This document shows positions 22,200-35,200 of a DNA stretch of 64,000 nt, in pieces; positions within the stretch are counted from its first letter, which is position 1, and each line of letters begins with the position of its first letter. This DNA comes from Taxillus chinensis (taxonomy: Eukaryota; Streptophyta; Magnoliopsida; Santalales; Loranthaceae). The stretch covers positions 12,888,078-12,952,077 of the forward strand of contig CM042088.1 in NCBI GenBank assembly GCA_023512835.1, read 5' to 3'. The notes below the pieces were generated by a model. It saw nothing but the letters and a program-made list of their open reading frames with translations. It was not told where the DNA came from and did not search any database. The translations under genes were made by a program, and so were the position numbers.

Positions 22200-25100
22200 A
22201 GTGTGGGGACACATGGCCAGACACTGTTGGTGGAGGTATCCGGTGCAAAGTCCTAGATCTGTGATGAAGACATCCACAAGGAACTTGCATCAGAAGGAAA
22301 GAAAGAAACCGATTAAAAGTTTTTGCACTTATTATCAGAAACAAGGTCATGAAGAAACTTCATGCTGGTGGAAGCCAAAGCCGATTACCACAGGCAACAA
22401 GTTCGTTGTACTTTCGGACTTGGATGTTTTTGATAATTGCGGGAGTAAACGACACAGTGCAAGAAGAGTACTTATTCCTGAGCAGAATAAGAAAAAGGAT
22501 GCTATGAAAGTTCAAGAGAAAAGGAAAGTGATAGCATCTCAGAAAACTATGAAGCCTACATCTCAGGGAGAGTGCTTCAAGTCTAAAGTAAAACAAGTCT
22601 ACATGGCTAAAGGGAAAGAAGTGGCTCACATTGCTGAGATTGCATTGAAGGCAGACATCAAGGACAGACAATGGATCCTTGATAGTGGTACGCTCGGGTC
22701 ACATGACTGGTGACCTGAAGAAACTGTCAGATGTAAACAAAGATAAATCTGGCAAAGTAAGGTTTGGCAATGATAGCTCTCTGAAGATCAAGGGGCTAGG
22801 CTCTGCCAATTGGGGTAAGGACAAACTGAAGGATGTGTTGCATGTTGGAGGATTGAAGTACAATCTCGCATCCGTTAGTCAGTTGTGTGATGCAGGTCAT
22901 GAAGTGACCTTTACTAAAACTGGTGGTTAGGTGAAAAGAGAAAATGGCAATATAGTAGCAGCTAGAAGGACAGATGGGGACTTGTATGTCATTGTTGAAA
23001 ACAAGACTCATAGCTGTCATATTACAAAGGTAGAAGAAAATGAACTCTAGCACAGAAGATTAGGACATCTGAATCAGAAGAACATGAGAAGACTTGTGAA
23101 CTACAAGGCTATTAGGGATATCCCAGACATCAAAAGAGAAAGAGAGTATGTCTGCTCAGCATGCCTACATGGAAAACAAGCCAGATTTCATTATAAAGTA
23201 AAAGAGTACAGTTCTAAAGCAGCTCTAGACATTGTGCATACAGACCTATGTGGACCAATGAGAAACAAGGGACTCAATGGTGAAAGATATTTCATTTTGT
23301 TTGTTGATGACTTCACTAGAAGAACTTGTATTATGTATCTAAAGCACAAAACATAAGCTTTGGAGTGCTTCAAGAAGTATAGAAGAATGCCTGAAAATGA
23401 CTGTGGTCGAAAGATTAAGATATTGAGATCTGATCAGGGTACTGAGTTTACAAATGAAGCCTTTGAAAGATATCTGAATAAACATAGGATTCAGCATCAA
23501 TTATCAGCAGGAAGGACTCCATAGCAAAATGGAGTTGTTGAAAGGAAAAATAGGGCTGTCATTGAAATGGGCAGAACCTTATTGCTGGAAGCTAATCTAC
23601 ATGCAAGGTTTTGGACAGAGGCAACAAGATCAGCAGTACATCTTCTGAACAGAGTAACATTAACATCAAGAACAGACTGCACACCCTATGAATTATGGTG
23701 TGGGAAGAAGTCAACAGCCAAATACTTCAGAATATTTGAAAGTCCTTGCTTCGTGAAGTTAAAAGGAAGAGGAAAGTTTCATGCCAGATTTGAGGAAGGA
23801 ACATTTGTTGGATACTCATATCAGACAAAGGGATATAGAGTCTTTCTTCCAAGACTTGGAAAAGTTATAACTTCAAGTGAAGTTAAAGTGGATGAAAATT
23901 GGAAGAAGGATGTAACCGAGGATGAGAATCCAGATTTTGAAGAAGCAGTACCTCAGATGGAAGAAGAGACTGAGCATGAAAAGGAAAAGAAAGATGAGGA
24001 CACAGACTCAAAGAAGTCTGATGAAGAAGAGAAGGAAGAGTCCAACCCTGGAGAAGATTCAACCAAAAAGACCAGGAGGACATGGTCCAGTGTACATGAC
24101 AAGGATCAGATCCTTGGTGATCCCCAAGCAGGTGTAACTACCAGAAGAAAGTTTACAAGGGCTACTGCCCTGCTCTCTCAGATAGACCCCAAAACAGTTA
24201 AAGAAGCGGTAGAGGATGAAGCTTGGGTCACAGCAATGAATGATGAGCTGGACCAAATTGAAAAGAACAAGACATGGGAGCTGGTTCCTAGACCAAAGAG
24301 TAAAAATGTCATCGGAACAAAGTGGGTATTCAGAAATAAACTGAATGAAGATGGCAAGGTTATTAGGAACAAGGCTAGACTGGTATGCAAAGGATACTCT
24401 CAGATTGAGGGTATAGATGTTGATGAGACATTTACACCAGTAGCAAGGTTAGAAATGATTAGGATGTTTCTAGCATTGGCAGCACATAAGAGGTTCAAAA
24501 TCTATCAAATGGATGTGAAATCTGCATTTATGAATGGATTGCTGAAAGAGGAAGTTTATATTGCGTAACCAGATGGAGTATAGATTGTTGATGATGAGAC
24601 ACATGTATGTAGGTTAAAGAAAGCCTTGTATGGCCTGAAGTAGGCTCCTAGAGCATGGTACAGCTGACTGGATGGGTATCTACAGAAAATGAACTTCAGT
24701 AGAGGAACAGTGGATCATAATTTATATATATTGAATTCAGATAAAGGTCAGCTAGCTACCATAGTCTATGTAGATGACATCATATTTGGAGGCAGTCTGA
24801 GGAATTTGCCAAGAAAATGAGTGATGAATTTGAAATGTCTCTCATAGGTGAGTTAACATACTTCTTGGGATTACAGATCAGGTAGACTGCTGAAGGAATC
24901 TTTATATCATAGCACAAGTATGCCAGAGAATTGTTACAGAAGTATGGGATGAATGATAGCAGGCCTGTTGGAACACTAATGCCTACAAGCTGCAAATTAC
25001 ACAAAGATCAGGAAGGCAAGAGTGTAAATCAAAAAGAGTATCGAGGCATGATTGGAAGCCTCCTATACAGTACAGCCTCCCGACCTGATCTCATGCAAGC

Positions 25101-25707
25101 TGTGTGCCAGGCAAGTAGATATCAAGTGGATCTGAAAGGGTCTCACTTGCTGGCAGTCAAGAGAATTCTTAGATACCTAAATGGTACACTAGAAATGGGG
25201 TTGTGGTATCCCTCTAAGGATTCTAATGAATTACAGGCTTACACTAATGCAGATTGGGCTGGGAACATAGATGACAAACGATCTACAAGTGGTTGCAGTT
25301 TTTATCTAGGCTCTAAATGTGTTGCATGGCTGAGCCGCAAACAGAACAGTGTTGCTTGTAACACAGCAGAAGCAGAGTATGTGGCTACCCATGCAGCATG
25401 TACTCAAGTGGTATGGATGCATACACAACTGTCAGACTTGGGAGTGGATATGGAGTTACCTATTAACATCTGGTGTGACAACCAAAGTGCAATTATTATT
25501 AGCAGAAATCCCATTCCGCATTCAAAGACCAAGCATATTGACTATCGCTACCACTATATCAAGGAACAAGTGGAAGAGGGAACTGTGCAATTGGTGTATG
25601 TTCCTACACAGGAACAAACGGCAGACATCCTCACCAAACCTCTTTCCATGGAGCTGTTTGACAGACACCGCAGCGGGCTGTTTGTACAGCTACCACCTCA
25701 CGCATAG
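22200..25707 (+). pseudogene. Copia gag-pol polyprotein, many stops
   Basis: Two damaged zinc knuckles lie at 22205-22380 (GHMARHCW; CTYYQKQGHEETSC, second Cys replaced by Tyr). The protease site WILDSG (22672-22690) is followed by a frameshift before SGHMTGDL. Then come GAG-pre-integrase (RRLGHLNQKN), integrase ([25 protein letters not shown]), RT with catalytic YVDD at 24767-24778, and RNase H (24931-25707, ending ADILTKPLS). In-frame stops include TAG at 22928, 23048, 23522, 24581, 24641, 24893 and 24910, TAA at 23354 and 24566, and TGA at 24665. Those at 23522 and 24641 sit where the family has Gln (TPQQNG; GLKQAPRAW). The element is dead by point mutation more than by deletion. Confidence 0.9.
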
Positions 25708-25849
25708 GGCGTCGGTTGTTTTCCCCCTTCTCGTTCTTTGCAATTGGTTGGCAAAGGGGGAGAAGAAAGAGAGTACTGTGTTCAGGGGGAGCACACAGCG
25801 GAGGCATTCAGGGGGAGCAGTGTTATTCCGTTATGTTGCCAACAATTCC

Positions 25850-25859
25850 AAAGGGGGAG
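25850..25859 (+). other. Polypurine tract of copia element
   Basis: AAAGGGGGAG lies two bases before the TG of the 3' LTR, the plus-strand primer position. Similar GGGGGAG runs at about 25757, 25786 and 25810 may be older or auxiliary tracts. Confidence 0.75.
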
Positions 25860-25861
25860 AT

Positions 25862-26282
25862 TGTTGTTCCTGCAAGGTTACATTGTCATTGTTGTCAACA
25901 TGTTACAGGAAATGGAACGCACAGGCTCGATGGTCTGGGTCGAAGATCCGCCATACTTGGTTGGACAACTTCGTAGAGTGATCTCTTAGAGTGAGCTCGT
26001 AGAGGGAGTCTACCTATGTACGTCATAACTCGAAGGTCGTAGACCCGCAGGTCGTAGATCAGAAGACTCGAAGGTCGTAGATCAAAAGACTCGAAGGTCG
26101 AAGACTCGCAGGACATAGACTGATAGACCATGAGGCTCGTAGCACCCTCAAAGGACCACAGGGTCGAAGCCTCGTAGAGGTACAGGGTCGAAGCCTCGAA
26201 GGGACACAGGGTCATAGGGTCGTAGACTCAAGGTGCAGACAGATGCAGAGCCACGTCTTGCAGATTCGAAGCTAAGACTCGT
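25862..26282 (+). repeat. Partial copia 3' LTR with GACTCGAAGGTCGTAG repeats
   Basis: Starts TGTTGTTCCTGCAAGG. From about 26025 to 26225 it is a loose tandem array of GACTCGAAGGTCGTAGATC-like words. It is cut at 26283, where the LTR of element B begins. Confidence 0.8.
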
Positions 26283-28019
26283 TGTCACGCCCCCGAATGC
26301 CAGGGAACCCAGAACCGGGTACATGACTTCCCCTTGCTCACACCCGAAAGGTCAAGGGGTTGGTGACTAGCACCAATAGAGACTACACCACGGGTGCTGT
26401 CTCAAATATGTAACCATGTACAGTCATACATCAAGGGTAATCCTGTACTTTCTCATACATCATCATGCATACAATAAGTCAAACAGTCATACAGACATCA
26501 CATCACAAGCAGTATGCAAATACAACTGTCCACGGACCCATGTCCGGGATACAACACAAAATACAATACAAAATACAGTACTCATACATCAGAGTAGTGG
26601 GCACGTCCTCCTGGAAGAAAGTCCTCCACTAGTCTCGGGTCACACCTGAAAGGGGAAATAACAAGTAGGGGTGAGCGACAAACTCAGTAGGTGACCCTAA
26701 TACTCCATATCATGCAAACATACAAGTTTATACTACATGCTCTGTGTACTTGTGCATTGTGTAGTGTGTACAATCATTAGAACTCAGCCTGCAAACAAAC
26801 ATCAGGACCCAGCCTGCCCACACAGTACAACCTATCCACAATCCTCCATGGGATCCTAGCTCAGGGCACTCAGCCCTAGCTCCACGAGCTCAACGGCTCA
26901 CTTAGGCCTTAGCCTGTCCACAACACAATATGGCCAGCCACAGTCGCCACATAGGTCTGCCATCGGCGCATATGCCTGTCACGTCAAACACATAGCACCA
27001 TCGGTGCCTCACGGTGAGAACCCATCAAGTCATAGAGCCTAAGCCCCAATCCCTCAAACCAACATACCAACACCAATGTGGTCTTAAGGTATACAATACT
27101 CCCTTTAGAACTATAGCCCGTCTTCACCAGTCGATCCTCATTCCTTGGCTAAGGAAGGAGATACCCATAGGAGTTGTTTTCTTGAAATAAAAAGTCCCAG
27201 CATTGGGTCTCCATATCATAACTAAGATAATCTGATTTTTGGGGATTTTTCTGAGATGTCTAACCCCGCCATCGGAAAAACTAGATTTTTCCGAGATTTT
27301 ACACTAAATCCCAATTTTCACATTTTGAAGGAGTGAGAATTAATTTTTCTAGTATTTTTCTTTGAATCCAAATGGGGGGTATTTTGTTATTTACATTGTA
27401 ATTTAAGTATAATACTTGCGGAACACTGTTGCGGATTGAAGCTACGGATCACTACTGCAGAACACTAATGCGGATTGAAGCTACGGATCACTGCTGCTGA
27501 TCCGGACTACTGAACCGGACTAACTACTCCGAACTACTGATCCGGACTAACTACTCCGGACTACTGATCTGGACTAACCGCTCCAGACTACTGATCCGGA
27601 CTAACGAAGCTGCTGACTCCACAACTGCTGACTACGAAGCTGCCGACTACGAACTTCGACCCTTACAGTTCACCCAGGTTACTGTTCATCATCGTTTTTG
27701 GCCTAATTTTCGTCTGGGATCAACCCAGCAACCCCCAGGCACTCACAAACACATGTTTTACTAAACAGAGTACAAAATTACATACCCAAACTGATATAAA
27801 TCAGTTCTTAACCACAGATCTTATGCTAAATCATTAAATCTAACCCAAGAATTGGGTTTCCCCCAAAACCTAGGGTTCATGCTCAAATTCATAAATCATG
27901 ATAAATTCATGCATATTCAAAGACAGAATCGAGATAAGAGGTTCAAGGACACCTACCTGGGAAGATTATTTGCGATCCACGAGCTCCAATCGCCCCAAAA
28001 TCACTAAGGGAAGCTCTTC

Positions 28020-28074
<55 letters not shown>

Positions 28075-28469
28075 CAAACACGCACGCACCAAGCAAATTA
28101 AATGGATAAGACAGTTTCTTAATTATTTATACTGCTGCCAATAATTGGCCTCCCAGCAATAATTGATCTCCCGAACGCAATAATTGACCTCCCGAGGTCA
28201 CGAACTCCAAATTGAGCCCAATTACTATCAAAACGCTCGAAATGACGAGCACAACACTATTCAGATATTACCACACTCAAATGAATGCTCAAACGCAAAG
28301 TCAACCAATAAACCTTGAAAAGTCAACAATCGGGTCAAACGGGGCCCTGACTCAGAATCGGGCCCAGGTACAGTCAAAATGCTCACATCGACGACTACAC
28401 TACTGTCCAGATAGTTGTATTCCCATAGAATGGCTATCTCTCAAAACTACTCAAATACGAGTCTTTACA
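26283..28469 (-). repeat. 3' LTR of element B (2187 bp)
   Basis: On the plus strand it begins TGTCACGCCCCCGAATG and ends at TTTACA; on its own strand it is TGTAAAGACTCG...GGGCGTGACA. It holds a TC microsatellite (about 28022-28074), which becomes a GA-rich leader on the sense strand, and tandem GATCCGGACTAA/ACTACTCC units (27440-27610). It is homologous to the solo LTR at 5698-7389 and to the fragment at 20625-21890. Confidence 0.88.
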
Positions 28470-28750
28470 TCCTCCCCACCTTAGGACTTTTCGTCCTCGA
28501 AAATAAAACACATGCCCAAAGGACATAGCAAAATTCAAGCTCAAGCACCGCACAACAAACAGACACAAACACATGATCATCAACATGATCACCAAGCACA
28601 CATGTGCAATGCAACTCACAACAAGCCAAAAAGGCTCACAAGATGCCAGGATGCCAACAAACAACAAGCTAAACTCTCAAGCAATATATGCAAAACAAAT
28701 GCAGAAAACATAACTCGTACCTCAGGGAAGGTCATCACATCCTCCCCACC
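28470..28750 (-). promoter_or_regulatory. Polypurine tract, hairpin and 3' leader of element B
   Basis: The sense-strand tract CTAAGGTGGGGAGGA (28470-28484) adjoins the LTR. Just upstream is the inverted repeat CTTTTCG-TCCT-CGAAAA (28487-28503). A second copy of the same arrangement (CGAGGACGATCAGTCC then TGAGGTGGGGAGGATG, 28735-28770) overlaps the pol stop codon. About 230 bp of non-coding sequence separates the two. Confidence 0.7.
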
Positions 28751-30293
28751 TCAGGACTGATCGTCCTCGAACAGCTCAGGATGAAGAACCCGCATCTGGC
28801 TCTCTTTCTCCCAAGTCTGCTCCTCCATGCCTCGGTGTCGCCATAACACCCGAACTAGTGGGATCGTCTTGCCCCGCAAGACCTGGTCCCGCCTGTCCAA
28901 AATCTGTGCCGGCATCTCAACAATGGCACCATCATCAGCTAAGTCTATCTCGTGATAGTCCAACACATGAGAAGGATTTGGGTGATACCATCTCAACTGA
29001 GACACATGGAACACATCATGTACTCGCGCTAACTCTGGTGGCAAAGCTAACCGATAAACCACTGCGCCCACGGTGGCAACAATCTCAAACGGCCCCACAA
29101 AACGAGGGGAAAGATTGGATCCACGACCAAACCTCCGATGCCCTTGACGCGGTGAAACCTACAAAAATACACGGTCACCCACCTCAAACTGCAAAGGTCG
29201 ACGCCTCTGGTCCGCATAGGATTTCTGCCTACTCTGCGCGGTCAACATCCGCTGTCGAATCAGCTGCACTATCTCCGTGGTTTCTCGAACCATATCGGGA
29301 CCGAGAACCGCTGTCTCTCCCGTATGTGCGCAACACAACGGTGATCTACAAGGCCGCCGATACAGCGCCTCATACGGAGCCATCCCAATCGTGGCCTGAT
29401 AACTATTGTTGTAAGAGAACTCCACCAAAGGAAGGTGAGTCTCCTAACAACCTCCAAAATCAAGGACACAGGCACGCAACATATCCTCAAGCGTCTGAAT
29501 TGTCCGCTCCGACTGACCATCCGTCTGCAGATGAAAGGCTGTACTCAGGTTCACCCTGGTACCCAAAGCTCGCTGCAACTGTCTCCAAAACTGAGAGGTG
29601 AACCTAGCATCCCGATCAGATAAAATAGACAATGGGACTCCATGTAACCACACAATGACATCAAGATACCTCTATCCAAAAGTCCTCACTGCGTCTGTCT
29701 CCCGAATCAGAATAAAATGCGCTGATTTAGTTAACCGGTCCATAATAACCCATATAGTGTCGTGTCCCCTGGAACGAGGAAGTCCAGAAACAAAATCCAT
29801 GGTTACGTGGTCCCATTTCCACTCTGGCACTCACCAGCTGATCTCAAGTGCAACTCACTAGCGGATCTCAAGTGCTTTGCCTTGACCTGCTGACAGGTCA
29901 AACACCTCCTCACATAATCAGCAACGACCTTCTTCAGGCTTGGCCACTAATACTATATCCTCACAGCATGATACATCTTGGTCCCACCGGGATGTACAAC
30001 TAACCGTGACTGGTGAAATTCCCGAAGAATTTCCTTCTGAAGAGAAGTGGGAACTATCAGTCGACCCCTGTACCTCAATATCTGCTTTGCATCTTCAATC
30101 CAATCAGAAGATGCCTGCCAAGTCTGAATCCTATCCTTGATGCCTCACAATCAACGTCCCCCAGCTGATCCTCTATGATCTTATGCTGCAACTCAGGGAC
30201 TGCGACAATAACACTGAGGGTCCCATGTCCCCCAGTGGTCACCATCTGCAATCTCATCGCCGCCAACTGGCCCATTATTTCCCATTCCTTAAT
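28751..30293 (-). pseudogene. Element B integrase region
   Basis: Segments 29653-29444, 29428-29159 and 29098-28751 lie in one frame and give the integrase catalytic core ([20 protein letters not shown]), NNSYQATIGMAPYEALY, and the C-terminal domain ending [22 protein letters not shown] then FEDDQS. The part nearest element A (30293-30075) is the linker before the integrase zinc domain (ELQHKIIEDQLGD). Stops such as the TAG before VSPRQGHRR and a damaged stretch at 29654-30070 (zinc domain and first catalytic Asp region) inactivate it. Confidence 0.87.
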
Positions 30294-31959
30294 TGTCACG
30301 CCCCGGATTTCCGCCCTGGGGAAACCGGTACTTGACTCCCCGTTCACCCACACGGAGGGCAAAGGGGTTGGATTACTGGATGCCACACAAGCAAAACTAA
30401 CAATTACAATAAACAAACAAGCCACATCTTTATTTAATTTCAAACATCAAAGGGGTCACAAACCAACCATGTTCCATACTACAATTCAATCCCTTATTAC
30501 ATCCCCCCCTTTGGGGTTACATAAATTATAAAATTACATTACTGAAGTGAACAATAAAATGAAGATGGTCTTCCACCTTGGTGTATCCACCTAACGCCTG
30601 TAAGTCCCTGGAAAACAAGCAAACACAGTAGGAGGGGTGAGCAACCATAGCTCAGTAGGGATTAAGTCTCCCCAACCCTTCCCATTTTCCTAGCGGCTAC
30701 ATGCATGTGCACAGGTGTAGTGATGTGGCAGTATTAAGAAAATAAAGCATTCCACACAAACGGGCGTAACCTCAGCCCCAACCACACTAGCTAACAAACC
30801 ACATCTCAAGCAAGTGATTTAACCGCCTCTTCAGGCCATTGATTTAACCGCCTCTCAGGCAAAGTAATTTAACCGCTTCTTTAGGCCAGATACCACAATC
30901 ATGCACACAACATACACCATGGTCACTCAAGCATAAAACCAAACACTTGGTGTGCACCCGTTCACAAGTGCACAAACCCAGCCATTCAGGCAATAGAACA
31001 AACACCCAGCATGCATACATACACCAAATCACAAGTCCAGCCACACAGGCATATTAGCAAACATGTACTAGGCATATACACACAGCAATATTCACACAGG
31101 CATTTCATCGAACATGTAACATGCACTGACCGCCCAACAACAGAATCACACCAAAATGCCATTGAAGGCCAACATCTATATAGGAGATCACACTTATATG
31201 GATTTATATATATATATATATATAATAGCAGGTATAGGCCAAATTCTACCTAAGAGCCCTAGGACAGAGAGGGATTAGCAAGAATAGAACCCTTACCTCA
31301 AGTAAAACGCAACAACACAGCAATATTCTGTTCCCACGCCGAACACCGTCTGCCCACGAGACACCGACCACCCACGTAAGACGCCTGATAGCAACTAGGA
31401 GCCCTCCTTCCCTCTCTCTCTTTCTCTCTGCGACGGCTGGTGGAGCAACAAACCCCTAAACCTAAAACAGAGGGGCTTCTCCTCCTTATATAGGCAACAC
31501 AACATCAAAACGACGTAGTTTTGATTAAGTGAATCCTAACATCAAAACGACGTAGTTTTGATGGAACAAGCTATGACCTTCCCACATCCATACACACCAA
31601 AATACTCACTATTTGAACTTGGTCCTTTAGGAAGAAATCATCAGCAAAACAAAAGGAAGACAACCATGCAAAAACATGCCTGCACGCGAAAAGCCCATCT
31701 CACGTGCAGCTCCAAATGGCCTAGAATTTTTCCACAAGCCTTAGAACAACATCAGGAAGGCTCCCATGCAAAAATATCACTGCACGTGAAAAGCCATTCT
31801 CACGTGCATTCTCACGTGCTCTCCTTATTGGGCTCAAACTTTGCCTCTTGCTTGCTCATCAACATACAAGATGATTTAGCCAAAGTGTGTGGAAAGAAAA
31901 ACCCCTTAAAACCCAACAATTTCCATTCAAAAGGCCACCCGCAAACACGGGTCATTACA
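30294..31959 (-). repeat. 3' LTR of element A (1666 bp)
   Basis: Sense-strand order: G-box words (about 31690-31825), two ACGT palindromes (31504-31525, 31541-31562), TATA-like CCTTATATAGG (about 31486), CT/GA-rich leader, ATTTAACCGCCTCTTCAGGC repeats (three copies, 30805-30888), and the GGGGCGTGACA end. It matches 37491-39225 closely; most of the 69-bp length difference comes from the tandem repeat and the TA microsatellite. Confidence 0.92.
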
Positions 31960-31994
31960 TCCTCTCCCCTTTAAGACTTTTCGTCCTCGAAAAG
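31960..31994 (-). promoter_or_regulatory. Polypurine tract and upstream hairpin of element A
   Basis: On the sense strand the inverted repeat CTTTTCGAGGACGAAAAG (31994-31977, 7-bp stem, 4-base loop) is followed by CTTAAAGGGGAGAGGA up to the LTR start. The same hairpin-plus-tract arrangement occurs in B, D and E. Confidence 0.8.
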
Positions 31995-32295
31995 AAACAA
32001 AATGCAAGGAAAACAAACACAAGCTACCCATTTGCCGCACGGCAAGCCACAACACCCAAATGGGTCATACACCGCACACAGCACACAATAGCACATAACA
32101 ATGCCATCCGTCATACATCGTACACAGCACACAATAGCACATAACAATGCCATCACAGTCCATAACCACATACACATGTCACCAATACCAATGTCAAACT
32201 CATTGCAAATATAAACACATGTCTACAAGGACAATACACACCAAATCATAAACGAAAACACGTTATTATCATTGGCCAACAGCCACCTCCCACCC

Positions 32296-35200
32296 TTAGG
32301 ATTGGTCATCCGCGAACAACTCTGGATGTTGCTCCTGCATCAAGGACTCACGCTCCCAAGTCTCCTCCTCAATGCCACGGTGCTGCCACAGCACGCGAAC
32401 CAAAGGAATAGCACGATCACGCAAAAGTTTCTCCCGCCGGTCGAGTATAAGGATAGGGGCCTCAACAATGGACATGTCATCCTCAACATCCAATGTCCCC
32501 CAATCGATAACATGGGTGGGGTCAGGGTGATACTTCCTCAACTGGGACACATGAAACACGTTGTGCACTTGACTCAGCCGCGGTGGTAACGCTAACTGGT
32601 AGGCCACGGGTCCTACACGAGCCAGAATCTCAAAAAGACCAATAAACCGCGGAGATAGCTTGGAACCTCGCCCAAACCGTCGATGTCCACGACGTGGAGA
32701 AACACGAAGAAACACATGATCACCAACAAAAAACTCCAAAGGTCGCTGCCGCTGATCCGCATAAGATTTCTGCCGACTCTAAGATGATAACAAACGCTGA
32801 TGAATCAACTTAACGGTAGCCTCTTGAACCATCTATGGTCCCAAGAGAGCGGCCTCTCCTACCTCAGTCCAATACAACGGTGATCGGCACGGTCTGCCAT
32901 ACAACGCCTCAAAAGGAGCCATCCCAATGGACGCCTGAAAACTGTTGTTGTAGGCAAACTCCACCAAAGGAAGGTGAGTTGCCCACGAACTCCCGAAATC
33001 TAACACACAGGCCCGCAACATGTCCTCCAAGGTCTGATTGGTCCTCTCCGTCTGGCCATCAGTCTCGGGGTGAAAGGCCGTACTCAAGTTAAGTTTTGTT
33101 CCCATAGCCTCCTGCAAACCTTCCCAAAAACGGGAAGTGAACCTCGAGTCTCTATCGGACACAATCGACGATGGCACCCCATGCAGTCGCACAATCTCGT
33201 TCACGTACAGCTGACTCAAAACTCCGATGGAATCCCGCTCGTGGACAGCTAGAAAATGGGCCGACTTGGTGAGTCGATCCACAATCACCCAAATCATATC
33301 CTTCCTCCCAGTGGTGGGCGGAAGACTAGTCATAAAGTCCATCGCGATGTGGTCCCACTTCCACTCCGCTATTGGCAACGGCTGTAACATGCCTGCCGGC
33401 CGCTGATGCTCAGCTTTTACTTGTTGACAAGTGAGGCACCTCGAAACGAAAGCAACGATGTCACGTTTCATCCCAGGCCACCAGAAATGCCCCCGAAGCG
33501 CATGGTACATCTTCGTGCCCCCTGGATGCACAACAACTCTAGATTGATGAAACTCCCTCATCACCTCATCCCTGAGAGAAAAAGCTACTACCAAACGCCC
33601 TTGAAAAGACAACTCATGCTCAGGACCCTTTGCCCAGTCCTCTGATAGTTCGCCAGCCTCAATACGGGCGCGGAGAACCTCACATTCAATATCACCCAAC
33701 TGTCCCTCTCGGACTCGCTGATACAACTCAGGTATAACCACCATAGGAACCAGCACCGTCCTACCATCATCACCCACAGGCTGCAATTGTAACATGGCCA
33801 ACTACTCCATCAGCTTCCACTCCCTCACGGCCACCTCAACCTTCCCTTTCCTGCTTAACGCGTCAGCCACAACATTGCCCTTGCCTGGGGTATAGGCAAG
33901 GGTAAAGTCAAAGGTCTGCAGATACTCCACCCATCTCCTCTGTCTCAGATTCAAGTCCTTCTGAGTAAAGATGTACTGAAGGCTCTTGTGATCCGAGAAC
34001 ACTACAAACTTCTCCCCCAAGAGGTAGTGTTGCCAACTCTTCAGGGCGAAGATGACAGCCGCCAACTCAAGGTCATGGGTAGGATAATCCTGCTCGTGAG
34101 GCTTCAACTGCCTCGATCCATAGGCTACCACACTATGCTCCTGCATAAGCACACACCCCAAACCAACCTTGGACGCATCGCAAAATACCTCATACGGAAT
34201 ATCCTCCCTAGGGAACCTCAACACATGTGCAGTGGTCAAACGGGTTTTGAGAGTCTCAAACGCCTGCTGGCACTTGTCCGTCCACTCAAACTTCACTCCT
34301 TTCCTAGTCAACGCCGTCATAGGAGCCGCCAAACGGGAGAACCCCTCTACAAAACGACGATAGTACCCCGCCAAGCCAAGAAAGCTACGGATCTCAAAAA
34401 CGTTGGTTGGCCTCGCCCACGATGCCACAGCCTCAATCTTGGCTGGGTCCACCCTAACTCCCTCAGCTGACACCACATGGCCAAGAAAGTGAACCTCCTA
34501 CAGCCAAAACTCACACTTGCTAAACTTAGCAAATAGCTGCTGGTCCCTCAAGGTTTGCAACACTGTTGCCAAATGCTCCACATGCTCCCTCTCGGTCTTG
34601 GAATACACCAAGATATCATCAATAAACACCACCACAAACGAATCCAAGTATGGAGCAAAGACCTGGTTCATCAAATGCATGAACACCGCTGGCGCATTAG
34701 TGAGCCCAAAAGGCATCACTACCCACTCATAATGCCCATACCTGCACCGAAAAGCCGTCTTAGGGATGTCCTCCTCCCTAACCCTGAGCTGGTGATACCC
34801 CGACCATAAATCTATCTTGGAAAACCACTGAGCCCCACTCAATTGGTCAAACAGGTCATCTATCCGAGGCAATGGATACTTGTTCTTCACAGTCACTGAA
34901 TTCAGCTTCCTGTAGTTGATGCAGAGACGAAGCGTGCCATCTGCCTTCTTAGCAAAGAGCACCGGAGCACCCCAAGGTGAGGTACTCGGTCTGATATACC
35001 CCTGGCTCACCAACTCCTTGATTTGCCTCTGAAGCTCCCTCAACTCGGCTGGCCCCATACGATACGCTACTTGGGAAATCGGACCCGTCCCCGGCACCAA
35101 CTCAATGGTGAACTCCACACTCCTCTTAGGTCGCAAACTCCTCAACTCTTCAGGAAAAACATCCTGAAATTGGTCCACAACAGCGGGCCACACCCTCTTT

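Larger units (their letters stand above)
22190..26282 (+). mobile_element. Decayed Ty1/copia element, 5'-truncated, 3' LTR cut by element B
   Basis: Order gag zinc knuckles, protease, integrase, reverse transcriptase, RNase H is that of Ty1/copia. No 5' LTR or primer site is present. The 3' LTR starts at 25862 and is interrupted at 26283 by the LTR of element B. Several GGGGGAG purine runs lie between the stop and the LTR, as in many plant copia families. Confidence 0.9.

Noticed and set aside
25349..25981. 210-codon frame overlapping the copia RNase H
   Set aside because: It is another frame of the RNase H region and runs into the LTR.
28858..29601. 247-codon plus-strand frame
   Set aside because: It is antisense to the integrase of element B, whose conserved motifs are on the minus strand.
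30805..30888. CRISPR-like look of regular repeats in LTRs (also 38013-38130, 49435-49580, 61409-61545)
   Set aside because: Units are directly adjacent tandem repeats without unique spacers, inside eukaryotic LTRs.
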